Part shown: piece after piece, positions 51,800 to 64,000 of the stretch
How positions within the stretch are numbered: position 1 is the first letter of the stretch
Layout: each line of letters starts with the position of its first letter
Assembly: GCF_036588685.1 (NCBI RefSeq)
Contig: NC_086374.1
Location: 26,590,886-26,654,885 of the forward strand
Source: Mytilus trossulus
Lineage: Eukaryota; Mollusca; Bivalvia; Mytilida; Mytilidae
Length of the DNA stretch: 64,000 bases
Reading direction: 5' to 3'
The notes under the pieces: generated by a model
What the model saw: the letters and a program-made list of their open reading frames with translations, nothing else
What the model was told of the DNA's origin: nothing
Databases searched by the model: none
Program-made: the position numbers and the translations under genes

Positions 51800-52480
51800 T
51801 ACAAATAGGCCTCATATCTTGACTTAGATCTAGAAATTGACAATGAGGGTCGGTTGATAACAAAACTTTACGACAAAAGATTTGATTTCAGCTTTATAAT
51901 TGTGAACTTTCCATTTCTAAGTAGCAACATTCCAGCAGCACCTGCATACGGGGTATATATCTACCAATTGATACGATATTCCCGTGCTTGCATTTCCTAT
52001 TATGATTTTCTTGATAGAAGCTTGCTGCTCACAAGGAAGCTATTAAACCAAAAGTTCCAAATGGTGAAGTTGAAATCATCCCTTCGTAAATTTTACGGAC
52101 GCCATCACGAGTTGGTTGTCCGTTACGGAATAACCATTTCACAAATGATATCGGATATGTTCCTTATGTCGTTACTACAATCCCCTTCCCTTTTATGAGT
52201 GTGACCTACCGAATTAGACTATTTACCTGATTTGTTATCACATAAGCAACACGACGGGTGCCACATGTGGAGCAGGATCTGCTTACCCTTCCGGAGCACC
52301 TGAGATCACCCCTAGTTTTTGGTGGGGTTCGTGTTGTTTATTCTTTATTTTTCTATGTTGTGTCATGTGTACTATTGTTTGTCTGTTTGTCTTTTTCATT
52401 TTTATCCATTGCATTGTCAGTTTATTTTTGATTTATGAGTTTGACTGTCCCTTTGGTATCTTTCGTCCCTCTTTTATACC
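51800..52480 (+). mobile_element. Retroelement family B relic, plus orientation
   Basis: Plus-strand frame from about 51815 reads SYLDLDLEIDNEG, TKLYDKRFDFSFIIVNFPFL, SSNIPAAPAYGVYIYQLIRY, SRACISYYDFLDRSLLLTRK, LLNQKFQMVKLKSSLRKFYG and RHHELVVRYG, ending at 52198. The tail with CCGGAGCACCTGAGATCACC and TTTGACTGTCCCTTTGGTAT follows to about 52480. The RT core is missing (5'-truncated). Confidence 0.7.
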
Positions 52481-52960
52481 CCTTTCTTCCTCTGTAAATT
52501 CGGAAGAATAAGCAACCATCCCAACAACACATTTTTGTCCACCTTACCACCAAAAGATAATAATAGACTATCTAACCTGGCGTGGTATAATGCAAAAATA
52601 AGCAAATTGTCTGCAATCAGTGTTAATGGTAATATTCTTAAACTGCCTACGATGGTGTACAGAAATTAAAGGAATTATTTACATTTGGAATATCAAGGTA
52701 AAAGAATTCCTAAACGAAAAACCTAGGCAGCACACAAAACCTTGAAAAATTAACCTTTCACATATATTTGAGGAAATTTTTTATTGAGTTATCTCCAGGA
52801 TAATTGTATTTCTGTGGCAACAATAATTTGGCTGCAATTTCATATAATATACCTTTACCAAAGACTTTTTCAAAGGCTAGCAAACATTTGTCAATACAAG
52901 AGGCTGTCACAACGACAGCAAACCGGATTTATTAGCATTTATTTGTGTCCTGGCAATATC

Positions 52961-53282
52961 ACAAGAACCATTACTGATGATTGGTGAAAGTGAAAATCGT
53001 CAATATAAAATTTGACCTCTATATTGTCATCAGTATCAACATATTAAAATTTGAAAAGCTTAGATTGAATGGTTCATGAGTAAATGCAACAACGTGAATG
53101 GAAACAACATTTTACGATCTTTCAAGAACCATAACTCCTGAACGGTAAAAGTCAAAATCGTCATTATTGAACTTGACTTCCATTTAGTCATCAGTAACAA
53201 CATATTAAAATTTGGGAAGCTTTGGTAGAACAGTTCATGTGTTAATGCACGGACACGACTGGAAACATTTTAATTATGAGTA
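52961..53282 (+). repeat. Two-copy ~161-bp tandem repeat
   Basis: AAGAACCAT(T/A)ACT, AAAATCGTCA(A/T)TAT, CATCAGTA(T/A)CAACATATTA and GGTTCATG/CAGTTCATG blocks recur with a 161-bp offset at about 75-80% identity. Confidence 0.7.
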
Positions 53283-53364
53283 GGAAACAAACTAGAACCA
53301 TTGAGTCCAAAATGATTCAATCTTTTCATAGCAGTGCAACATTTGCATTTCATTATACAGAGGT

Positions 53365-53560
53365 TTAATTGATTGATTGATTGTTGGCGTTTTAACACCA
53401 CTTTTAAGTTCCACTTTGGGGTTATTTCATGGCGGCAGTTTTATTGGTGAAGAAAGTTAAAGCCCTGAGAAACACACTGACCTTGATAGTAAAACTGACA
53501 ATCCTATGAATTAAGATTGGAGTCCAGTGCACTAGCATGGACAGGGTTCAAACTCACAGA
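53365..53560 (+). repeat. Dispersed repeat (GGCGGCAGTTTTATTGGT family)
   Basis: Contains TGGCGGCAGTTTTATTGGTG, GAAAACTGACAATCC-like, TTAAGATTGGAGTCCAGTGC and GGGTTCAAACTCACAGA, a block I recognise as a common bivalve repeat. Single copy here, preceded by GATTGATTGATTG. Confidence 0.45.
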
Positions 53561-56500
53561 ATTGCTGTTATTTTCTTTTCGTTTACCATTGTGTGTAACC
53601 GTATTCCAGTGTATTGTGCTCTGATGTTCACAAACAAAATGATTGTATTCAATGAACCAAATAAGTATCATGTGTCTCATATGATTGAATTTTTTTATAG
53701 TAATTGATGTTCAGCCTTTCAAACAATTGTCTGTGTCACTTTGTGTAAATTTTTTGGGGTGTAAAACACATATTTATAAATGCACAGACTTAACAGAAAC
53801 AGTGTAAAAGGTTAATGAAAACAAAAATAATGTCAAGATGGCTTACAAGCACACTATCATTTTTTTTTATGTACAAGCTGTTAACTATTAGGTAGAAACT
53901 ATATATATATTTCAATATAAAAGCAAACTAATATATTCTAAATTATTTCTTTTAATAAAATTGATGTTAATATGTTTATAGTCTATACAAACTATAATTT
54001 TTTTTACAACTAAACTTCTATTACAAAAAAACAAATTTGTCTATTTACACTAATTTTGTAGACATGCTTAACACATTTAATTAGTTCTAACAATACAATA
54101 CATGAACAAAGAGACTGGTATTTTTAACCATAAATATAAACAGGAAAAATAGTTTAAGGGGAGGTTATAAAAAGAATTCAATGTAAATATTATCAAGGGT
54201 ATAAGAAGTAAAATCCCATGTAAATATTTCTTGAATGTTAATATAATGATAATCAAACCTGTTGTTACCTTTAACTAATGTCTTGTTATACCAGAGTCTG
54301 GAATGAGCCCATATAAACAAAATCTAATGGTCTGAGTATACTATTTTATTCTCGAAATTGAAAACAAAATAAAACATGACATGAAGTAATAATATATACT
54401 ATTACATATACTAATATAAAATTGGAATTGTTCTTTTGGGGGAATATGGTCCAAAAAGTTACTACAACAACACAAAAAAGAAATGATAGCATATTTTAGA
54501 ATTAACATGCAACTGTTGCACGTGTTAGTATATACTTTTTTTTAATTGCAGATTTCCATAATTAGTAAAGTTGATTCTTATCTTTATTTTTGGAATCATG
54601 AATTAAGATGAGGGTATTTGAAAACTGCAATTATGTTGTAAGAAAAATATATTAACATGATAAATTCCATAATCATTTCACAACATCAAAAAAAAATAAC
54701 ACATGTATAGAAAAGAAAAAAACAACATTTTGGTCAAAAAATTATCTAAAAATATTGGTCATGAAATACTGATAATGATTAAATGTATGCATAATGCTGA
54801 TGTATCAAAAAATGTGTACCAAAACTATACATGTAAAACTTCATGTATATTCAGCACCAAATAAATTTTAATCACTATGTTCCCACAAATTGTGTAGTTG
54901 ATTCTACTTTTTTGTTACTGTTAACTGACAGTTATTGGTTGTAACATTGACATTTTATGTTAAATCAGCCCATACTAACTAATTCAAATGTATAATTTTT
55001 TCAATCTTTAGTCAAAAAATATTTAAACATCAATACAAGATTATATTTTTTTTACTGAAATAACCCTGGAGTCATTTACTCCCATACATACATGATCTGC
55101 ACTGATTTTAAGAACATTGCCTATATAAACCTTGGACATAAATTTCATAAAGATTGTTAAAAAAATGTAGTTGTGATAGTGTTTACAAGAACTAACAGAC
55201 GGACAGATAACTGGACCTTTGGTTTGTCTATTCTACCTTATGTATTGCATAGGCCAGAAATAGGCTTTCCTTGAAGGCTTCTTTTTTGTCATTCTATTGA
55301 GAAAAGACTAAATCAATGTATATATTATCATCATAATTATAATACGAAAACACTTGCCTGTCCGTTAACAGTAACAATAGCATATGTGTTTAATTTCAAA
55401 TAAAGTTATCATTGGTCCTGAAAAATTGTGCAATCTACTCATCAAGAAATGTTGCTGCAAATAGCTATGTGTGATTCAAAAAGACTTTTAAGCAGAGCTT
55501 TTCATCTTATGTATAATTGTATAAAAAAAATAATTCATAAAATGACAATTTATGATTATATATGATAATTCTATAAGATCTTTGTTTATAATTTCCAGAT
55601 TATTTTTAACTTGATTTTATATTTTCTACTCCAAAAATGTTCTTTATATTTAAATTTGTACAAGGTTTCCCATTAGCAATAGTTGTTTCCTTTTCTTTTC
55701 ATTTTCATACAACACATTTAAACATCTTGAAATTGCATGTCATGAACAAATGAATGACAATGTGAATTAAAACATGAATTGCTATATCTCATTTGGTAGC
55801 TAGAAATTTGATAATGATTTTGACATTATAATTTGATACTTTTAATGCCAAATATTATTTTCTCAAACAACTCCATATTAATGTTAGTAAAGGCTTACTT
55901 TTTCACGAATGAACATGACAGGAAACTGTTTATATTAAAATTTGGTATGATTCTTGTCTAGTTCTGTCATATTCTGAATTTTTGTATGCTGAAGTACTGG
56001 TCTGATGTATCAATAAAAAGTCTTCTGTCGTTTAAGTGATCGTTTTTTCTTTGACTTTTTTGTATAAAGGTATATTTCTGACTTGGTCGATTAACAATTA
56101 CATATCTTTTGGTCATTTACAGTTATAAATGTATATTACTTCATAAAATAATACATGTACAGGCATAATAAATAATTCAGTCCAACATTCTTTAATATGT
56201 ATTTCTCTGAGAACACCAATTTATGTATGGTCTTAAACCATAAACTTTACCATTGATCAAAAATGAAAAAAAACTATAATTTTTTAATTTAAGGTAACCA
56301 TGGCCAGTGTTAAATTCAGATAACTCTTAACATTAGCTAGCAAGTTTTAAGACCTTGAATGAATCAAAATAAGACATACAGTTTTCTCTATACATATATA
56401 TGTAGGTATCTATTTATCAAATTTGTTTGAATTTTTCCTAGCACTTTTAAGTTTTTTCTACAACCCTTTCATAATTTTTTTTTTAATTTACAGTATTATT

Positions 56501-57311
56501 TTTCATACAAATAATGTATTTGAGAATTATCAACCCTTTTATCTTTAGTACATCACACTACAACAACTGTTTGTAAATTATATGGCACTCCCTGTACTGT
56601 GTTTTAAATTATATAAAAAGCTTATAGCAACTGCAAATAGTATGAAAATATGAAGGAAGCAAGCTTAAATATATCATATGACTGGTAGTACCATCTATTG
56701 AGTTATTGCAGGAGTATCTATTTATTATTTGCATTAATGTGCATAGAACAATACTAATAATATAATTACAGTTTTGTTATTTTAAAAAATGTTATACTAT
56801 TCTTTTCTCTTAAATAGAAGTAATATTGTTTTGGATATTCACCCACATAAATGATGCCTGGATAACTAAGTATCTTCATAAATTCATTAAATTAATGCAA
56901 AAGTAAAAAGATAAATCTATTTTTGTCTTGGAATTACATGGAATTTCATATTTTTGTATCTGATCTTTGTAACTGTGAGACAGAATTTTGTTTGCAGATT
57001 GGTCAAATAATTGTTATTTATTTTATATGTGTTACACCTGAAACATTTAGTTTATTTTTTCAAGAACCTAGCATCTTGTCAATATTTCAAATCTTCAAAA
57101 ACATGATTAGTAACTATAGTTCAAAATGCAAATATTTATCTGCATCTAGTTTTTGTGAGATAATAAAGCAATATCCTTTCATTGAAAATTACATTGAAGT
57201 AGAACACTTAAAATAATTTTAAAATTAGGAATACATTGCATTAAATATGATATGTTTCACAGATATGTGGTAAGTCTTTGGGTTAGTTTTAGGGTCTATA
57301 GTTGTCCATAA
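53561..57311. other. AT-rich DNA 3' of the kinase gene; probable 3' UTR and intergenic sequence
   Basis: No convincing exon on either strand. A minus-strand AATAAA (plus TTTATT at 57017-57022) lies about 290 nt after the kinase stop and is a reasonable polyadenylation signal. The rest lacks recognisable repeats by eye. Confidence 0.5.
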
Positions 57312-57756
57312 TTATACTACAGCTTGCGTAGATAAATTACTGTTGACATCGTCCATCTTGTAACTGTCCTTCATACATTCATTCTCAGAACATGTCATGT
57401 TTTCAGTACCTTTTGTCTTCTCACATTCATCAAGAATATTTGAGTTAGAATTGCACTTGAATATTTTACTTGGGATGCTATCCTCACTATCAATGTTTTC
57501 TGGTTCTTCTAAAACTAGATTTAAATCTTTATGTTCACTTGGTAAACTGTCACTGGATTCGGAACAGTTTTGGACAATTTCAACAGGTATTTCTTTTTCA
57601 GCAATAACATCAGACTTTTCCTCTTGTTCATCACAACTTTCAATCATATTTTCTTCACTGTTTTTACAATTTTCACTATCACCTAGCAATGTTTCAGGGG
57701 AGATAACTCCACTTATCCAAGGATGCTCTAAACACTGTATGGTATTCATTCTTTTT
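57312..57756 (-). CDS. STK17: Kinase last coding exon: end of domain and acidic tail
   Basis: Starts after a TATTTTTAG acceptor, completes KKRMNTIQCLEHPWI, then encodes about 130 residues of low-complexity Ser/Glu/Asp/Asn sequence to the TAA/TGA-type stop at 57312-57314. No domain seen in the tail. The opposite-strand frame at 57397-57831 is its shadow. Confidence 0.88.
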
Positions 57757-60700
57757 CTAAAAATAGTAAATATATGTTGTCAAAAAATTCAAGTTATTAA
57801 CTTACATAAAAATTTGAACCGCAGGATATAATTCAGAACAGTTGATGTGTCATTCATTTAATTTGTCAAGACAGTCTTTCTATAATATATATTAGCATTG
57901 AACCTTTTCTTCAATGTGTACATGTGTTACAGGTCACTCTCTTGTCTTATTATTAAGGGAAGTAAGTTATTTTTAATTCCTCTTAGGGTGTACAGCAGAG
58001 TATCAGTGTTTCTCTTTTTAAGTAACATATTAAACTTATTTTAAATATTTTTAGTATGGTATGCATTTTTGAACCCCAAATATGTAGTTTATAGAGAGGA
58101 TGCGTATTTTACACAAATACAGATGATTTTTCCATTAATATTGTGTTTTTCTTCATTATTGTTACTTGTTTAATGTTCAAGATGTTTTTTTATTTTATTG
58201 ATTTATCTGTAAAAAAAATATCAATTAATGATTTTTACTTCTTCAATTAATAAATAAGTACTGGTGGGGCATCCAGCATGAAATTAAAATGTAGTGTTAC
58301 TGATTTTGACACATTTTCAACAAGGAGAACCAACATGTTTACACTTTCATCCAGGTATTAAGCAAAAAAAGATAACTTGTATTTGCAATGTTTTTCAGCT
58401 GAAAAAATAAAAGAGGTATTCCGTTCACAGTAAACCAGGACTCATGGTCACAAGTGTGAATCCCAGTTAACCAAGATTTGTTGGCAAAAGGATTAAGATT
58501 TTAGAGATTTATGATGACCACAAAAATAAACCTCAAATATATCTTCTATACAAACCACTTACTTTGGATTTTTAATTAACAGTTTACATATAAAATCCTG
58601 AGATGCAGAGCTGAGATGAGAAAAGAGGTTTTCTGGGAATTCTAAATTAACTTGCGATATATTAAGGAAAGTCTTTTGTTGGTTGTCGTCAGCAAACGGT
58701 GAATGGGCTGTTAACATTACATAGGCTAAAACACCTAAACTCCTGAAAAATAATAAACAAATGGATTAATGTATACAGGTGGCGTACAGTTTTTAAGATT
58801 TTTTTATATGAAATACATAAAACATAACATAACCAGTGACTTTTCCAATAATTTTTAGTATCATATTAATATCTTGTACACAATCTTGTAGGTATGCAAA
58901 TGTTCAATACATTCATGTGTACTTTTTATATTGACCAATTATGTATAATTTACCTTAAGTGCAACTCTTCGTATTTAGAACAATCTGCTTAATTTAGGTA
59001 GAAATGGAAAGTAGTTTAATTTGACATTCTGAATATTTTTATTAAAACATGTGATAACTAGATTATTTAAATTCATTTAATCTGCTGTATCTGTCTGCCC
59101 TTTAACAATCTCCAGCTATGGAGCTCCACTTGTGTTTGATATTACAACTTTTAGTATTGATTTTGTTAACAGTAAATTAAAAGCAAACTTAAATATTATT
59201 GTTATATATACATATGAACATTTGTGGATCTTCAATCTGTTGATACCTATAATTTGGCATGGCACAAGATCATGTTTTTTTCTCTGACTGATTATGATCT
59301 CTTTACACTAAATACATTGGATGTTGGATGTGCAATAATTGATAATTTCTTATTAGATGCATGATTTTTCATTATTAGTTGGCATTGGCTATGGACTATC
59401 TGTCAGCCACTTGAGTACTGGTCTGAGTACACAGTAATCATCCTTTGATTTTCGTTGTCAACAAATATAGTCCCTAGTGTGGACAGTGTGTTACTTGCCA
59501 ATTCTTTTTATACTCTTTCCAACTTTATTTATCATGTGTTATGCCTCAAAGAGCAAGTAGGGGGGATGAAATTACACTTAAAAATTTGGGTCATGAATTG
59601 AAAGTCAAGTAGTGATTTAGTTCAGCTAAAAAAGGTTAAAAATTAGCATTTTGGAAACTGTCAAAATATTTCAAGACCCCCTTAACATAAAATTGTCCAT
59701 ATTTTGAGTTCGAGCTGATGAAGTTTTCTATAATTTTGATATAATTTGTTCCAAAAGTAGTACAAAATACTGTAAACACTGTACAAATATCATTCAGAAA
59801 GCGCAAGTGGGATTTTTTTGAATTTTCATTTATTGTCTAAAGAAAATGCACTATAAAGTAACTGTGGTCTCAGATCTGTACTTAGTGTCTTTTTGTTATT
59901 GGGAGTTCAAGAACCCGGCCACATCCACTCTGTGTTTGTTAGATAAATTTCTATTTGCATCAATCTGATGAGTTGAGCTTTTCTCAACTGAGTTTTATAG
60001 TTCATTCTTATGTTGTACTGTTACATCACTGCCTCATGTAAGGGGATGGTTGGGATCCCGCTAACATGAGTAACCCCGCCACATTCTGTATATATGTGCC
60101 TGTCCAAATCAGGAGCCTGTAATTCAGTGATTGTCATTTGTTGCTGTACAACATATTTGTTTCTATTTAAAAAAAAATTGGAACTTAAATTATGCCATAA
60201 GTTTTCTCATCTGAATTATTTTACATTTATCATTCTTGGTCCTTTTATAGTTGACTATGTGATATGGGATTTGTTCATTGTTGAAGGTTGTAAGGGGTTA
60301 TAGTTGTTAATTTCTATGACTTTTGTTCCAATATGAAGAGTTGTCTCATTGGCAATCATACCACATCTATTTTTTCTTATATTGAGTTGATGTAAAATAC
60401 CACCATATATGAAAAACAATATGTTTCATCTCAAAGAATATAGACTATTATAATACACAGTACTTTTCTTGACTTACCACATATCTGTATGAAGACCAAG
60501 AGGTTCATAATCTAGAACTTCAGGTGCTAAAATATATAGAGAGAATTTAATACATTGTCTTCTAGATTTATTGACATATATAATTAATAATAACAAAGCA
60601 GCTATTCTCAATATTACATCTCAATATATGTTATCATTGTTTTCTGTGTAATTTCAAATCTGAAAAAAAAGTAGAGTTGATATGCAAATAAAAAGTTTGT

Positions 60701-61013
60701 AATATCAATTTTCATGTACAACAGCTTTCCTCAAATTGGAGATTTTTTTTTAATATGATTAAAGGTGTTGTTGTGTTAAATCTCAAACTTGGATTTAATG
60801 GTTGTACATATGCTGAAAGATAGTCCAAAAGTTAAATGAATGACAGATAATTTAATTTTCTAAGTCTATTATTTGAGCATACTTACCAACATAGTCAACT
60901 GTTCCTATAATATCCCTGATATCTTCTCCTGTGTTCACGAGACAAGCAAATCCCAAATCACACAATTTTATATCACCCTTAGGAAAGGGATGCGTCAGTA
61001 ATATATTCTGTGG
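57312..61013 (-). CDS. STK17: DRAK/STK17-like serine/threonine kinase, last four coding exons (5' part outside window)
   Basis: Death-associated-protein-kinase family, linked to apoptosis and cytoskeletal signalling in vertebrates. Minus-strand exons in order: 61013-60887, 60526-60478, 58742-58563, 57756-57312; GT-AG junctions, consistent phases, 266 residues. First exon: PQNILLTHPFPKGDIKLCDL, then GFACLVNTG and IIGTVDYV (subdomains VIb-VIII), followed by APEVLDYEPLGLHTDMW (APE motif). Then SLGVLAYVMLTAHSPFADDN, TFLNISQVNLEF and FICKLLIKNPKKRMN, ending CLEHPWI. Insert-free spacing and LNISQVN match STK17A/B best. The DFG position reads DLG. A tail of about 130 residues, rich in Ser and Glu, follows; animal DRAKs also have a short variable tail. 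The HRD motif and N-lobe must lie beyond 64000. Confidence 0.88.
60055..60375 (+). repeat. Dispersed repeat (family D), copy 2
   Basis: Matches 3870-4200 block for block (ACCCCGCCACATTCTGTATA, GGAGCCTGTAATTCAGTGAT, TTTTATAGTTGACTATGTGA, GTTGTCTCATTGGCAATCAT). It lies in the intron between the APE exon (60478-60526) and the next kinase exon. Confidence 0.78.
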
Positions 61014-61059
61014 CTGAAAAAAACAAACAAACATATAAGCACACATTTCCTCATACATA

Positions 61060-64000
61060 ACTATAAACAAACTTAACTTCTCTTCTCTTAATACTAGTAT
61101 ATCTCATTCTTAATTCTAAAAGACTGAAATAATAGTTATCAACAAACTTAACTTCTCTACCCTTAATACTAGTATATCTCATTCTTAATTCTAAAAGACT
61201 GAAATAATAGTTATAAACAAACTTAACTTCTCTACCCTTAATACAAGTATATCTCATTCTTAATTCTAAAAGACTGAAATAATAGTTATCAACAAACTTA
61301 ACTTCTCTACCCTTAATACTAGTATATCTCATTCTTAATTCTAAAAGACTGAAATAATAGTTATAAACAAACTTAACTTCTCTACCCTTAATACTAGTAT
61401 ATCTCATTCTTAATTCTAAAAGACTGAAATAATAGTTATAAACAAACTTAACTTCTCTACCCTTAATACTAGTATATCTCATTCTTAATTCTAAAAGACT
61501 GAAATAATAGTTATCAACAAACTTAACTTCTCTACCCTTAATACTAGTATATCTCATTCTTAATTCTAAAAGACTGAAATAATAGTTATCAACAAACTTA
61601 ACTTCTCTACCCTTAATACTAGTATATCTCATTCTTAATTCTAAAAGACTGAAATAATAGTTATAAACAAACTTAACTTCTCTACCCTTAATACTAGTAT
61701 ATCTCATTCTTAATTCTAAAAGACTGAAATAATAGTTATAAACAAACTTAACTTCGCTACCCTTAATACTAGTATATCTCATTCTTAATTCTAAAAGACT
61801 GAAATAATAGTTATCAACAAACTTAACTTCTCTACCCTTAATACTAGTATATCTCATTCTTAATTCTAAAAGACTGAAATAATAGTTATCAACAAACTTA
61901 ACTTCTCTACCCTTAATACTAGTATATCTCATTCTTAATTCTAAAAGACTGAAATAATAGTTATCAACAAACTTAACTTCTCTACCCTTAATACTAGTAT
62001 ATCTCATTCTTAATTCTAAAAGACTGAAATAATAGTTATAAACAAACTTAACTTCTCTACCCTTAATACTAGTATATCTCATTCTTAATTCTAAAAGACT
62101 GAAATAATAGTTATAAACAAACTTAACTTCTCTACCCTTAATACTAGTATATCTCATTCTTAATTCTAAAAGACTGAAATAATAGTTATAAACAAACTTA
62201 ACTTCTCTACCCTTAATACTAGTATATCTCATTCTTAATTCTAAAAGACTGAAATAATAGTTATAAACAAACTTAACTTCTCTACCCTTAATACTAGTAT
62301 ATCTCATTCTTAATTCTAAAAGACTGAAATAATAGTTATCAACAAACTTAACTTCTCTACCCTTAATACTAGTATATCTCATTCTTAATTCTAAAAGACT
62401 GAAATAATAGTTATAAACAAACTTAACTTCTCTACCCTTAATACTAGTATATCTCATTCTTAATTCTAAAAGACTGAAATAATAGTTATCAACAAACTTA
62501 ACTTCTCTACCCTTAATACTAGTATATCTCATTCTTAATTCTAAAAGACTGAAATAATAGTTATAAACAAACTTAACTTCTCTACCCTTAATACTAGTAT
62601 ATCTCATTCTTAATTCTAAAAGACTGAAATAATAGTTATAAACAAACTTAACTTCTCTACCCTTAATACTAGTATATCTCATTCTTAATTCTAAAAGACT
62701 GAAATAATAGTTATCAACAAACTTAACTTCTCTACCCTTAATACTAGTATATCTCATTCTTAATTCTAAAAGACTGAAATAATAGTTATAAACAAACTTA
62801 ACTTCTCTACCCTTAATACTAGTATATCTCATTCTTAATTCTAAAAGACTGAAATAATAGTTATAAACAAACTTAACTTCTCTACCCTTAATACTAGTAT
62901 ATCTCATTCTTAATTCTAAAAGACTGAAATAATAGTTATAAACAAACTTAACTTCTCTACCCTTAATACTAGTATATCTCATTCTTAATTCTAAAAGACT
63001 GAAATAATAGTTATCAACAAACTTAACTTCTCTACCCTTAATACTAGTATATCTCATTCTTAATTCTAAAAGACTGAAATAATAGTTATCAACAAACTTA
63101 ACTTCTCTACCCTTAATACTAGTATATCTCATTCTTAATTCTAAAAGACTGAAATAATAGTTATCAAAAAACTTAACTTCTCTACCCTTAATACTAGTAT
63201 ATCTCATTCTTAATTCTAAAAGACTGAAATAATAGTTATAAACAAACTTAACTTCTCTACCCTTAATACTAGTATATCTCATTCTTAATTCTAAAAGACT
63301 GAAATAATAGTTATCAACAAACTTAACTTCTCTACCCTTAATACTAGTATATCTCATTCTTAATTCTAAAAGACTGAAATAATAGTTATAAACAAACTTA
63401 ACTTCTCTACCCTTAATACTAGTATATCTCATTCTTAATTCTAAAAGACTGAAATAATAGTTATAAACAAACTTAACTTCTCTACCCTTAATACTAGTAT
63501 ATCTCATTCTTAATTCTAAAAGACTGAAATAATAGTTATAAACAAACTTAACTTCTCTACCCTTAATACTAGTATATCTCATTCTTAATTCTAAAAGACT
63601 GAAATAATAGTTATCAACAAACTTAACTTCTCTACCCTTAATACTAGTATATCTCATTCTTAATTCTAAAAGACTGAAATAATAGTTATAAACAAACTTA
63701 ACTTCTCTACCCTTAATACAAGTATATCTCATTCTTAATTCTAAAAGACTGAAATAATAGTTATCAACAAACTTAACTTCTCTACCCTTAATACTAGTAT
63801 ATCTCATTCTTAATTCTAAAAGACTGAAATAATAGTTATCAACAAACTTAACTTCTCTACCCTTAATACAAGTATATCTCATTCTTAATTCTAAAAGACT
63901 GAAATAATAGTTATAAACAAACTTAACTTCTCTACCCTTAATACTAGTATATCTCATTCTTAATTCTAAAAGACTGAAATAATAGTTATCAACAAACTTA
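61060..64000 (-). repeat. 75-bp minisatellite, at least 39 copies, in a kinase intron
   Basis: The unit is exactly 75 bp (plus sense AACAAACTTAACTTCTCTAC, then CCTTAATACTAGTATATCTC, and so on). Copies are nearly identical; the main variant is TTATC versus TTATA at the unit end, with rare single-base changes. The array starts about 46 bp upstream, in the sense of the gene, of the acceptor of exon 61013-60887 and continues past the window end. The copy nearest the exon is the most diverged. Since 75 is a multiple of three, one minus-strand frame stays open for 968 codons; this is a consequence of the period. Confidence 0.95.

Noticed and set aside
57397..57831. 144-residue plus-strand ORF
   Set aside because: Exact antisense of the last kinase exon; its low-complexity residues are complements of the acidic tail codons.
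61051..63957. 968-residue protein-coding gene
   Set aside because: It is the open frame of a 75-bp tandem array lying in an intron, has no domain, and stops before the kinase exon. Any stop-free unit of a multiple-of-three length gives this.
61060..64000. CRISPR array
   Set aside because: Units abut with no unique spacers, the unit is 75 bp, and the genome is clearly animal.

Overview
The window looks like nuclear DNA of an AT-rich marine bivalve, most likely a mussel (Mytilus or close kin). Genes are intron-rich with canonical GT-AG junctions, the proteins look animal, and introns and intergenic DNA are packed with dispersed repeats I associate with mussel genomes. The species call is inference.

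Layout. (1) 1-2631: a probable first coding exon of an integrin alpha chain on the minus strand (2465-2631), its remainder off the left edge. (2) 2632-7413: repeats, including a LINE 3' end split by a 0.4 kb inverted-repeat element (5828-6223) and a fold-back element (6641-7203) about 210 bp upstream of the DHX8 start. (3) 7414-26449, plus strand: a complete DHX8/Prp22 spliceosomal helicase gene, 21 coding exons joining in frame to about 1,226 residues. (4) 29568-38064, plus strand: a complete 10-exon membrane dipeptidase (peptidase M19), about 444 residues, with an N-terminal membrane anchor. (5) About 38-53.6 kb: a retroelement and repeat zone with a nearly intact APE-type LINE (open frame to 44254), a decayed RTE-like 3' end, and several broken copies of another reverse-transcriptase family. 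(6) 57312-61013, minus strand: the last four coding exons of a DRAK/STK17-like kinase; the upstream intron holds a 75-bp minisatellite of at least 39 copies running off the right edge.

The genes are unrelated housekeeping or signalling genes with no operon-like logic. The most unusual observation is in DHX8: four of its splice junctions are spanned by tandem duplications. The exon 4 donor has about 12 extra decayed copies, the exon 20 donor about five, and the exon 13 and exon 15 acceptors one each. These put decoy splice sites beside true ones, and using the exon 13 or exon 15 decoy acceptor would give a premature stop. The kinase minisatellite likewise lays an acceptor-like TTTCAG on the transcribed strand once per unit, within 50 bp of a true acceptor. 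I found no CRISPR array, tRNA or rRNA. All exon boundaries come from reading splice consensus and protein similarity by eye.
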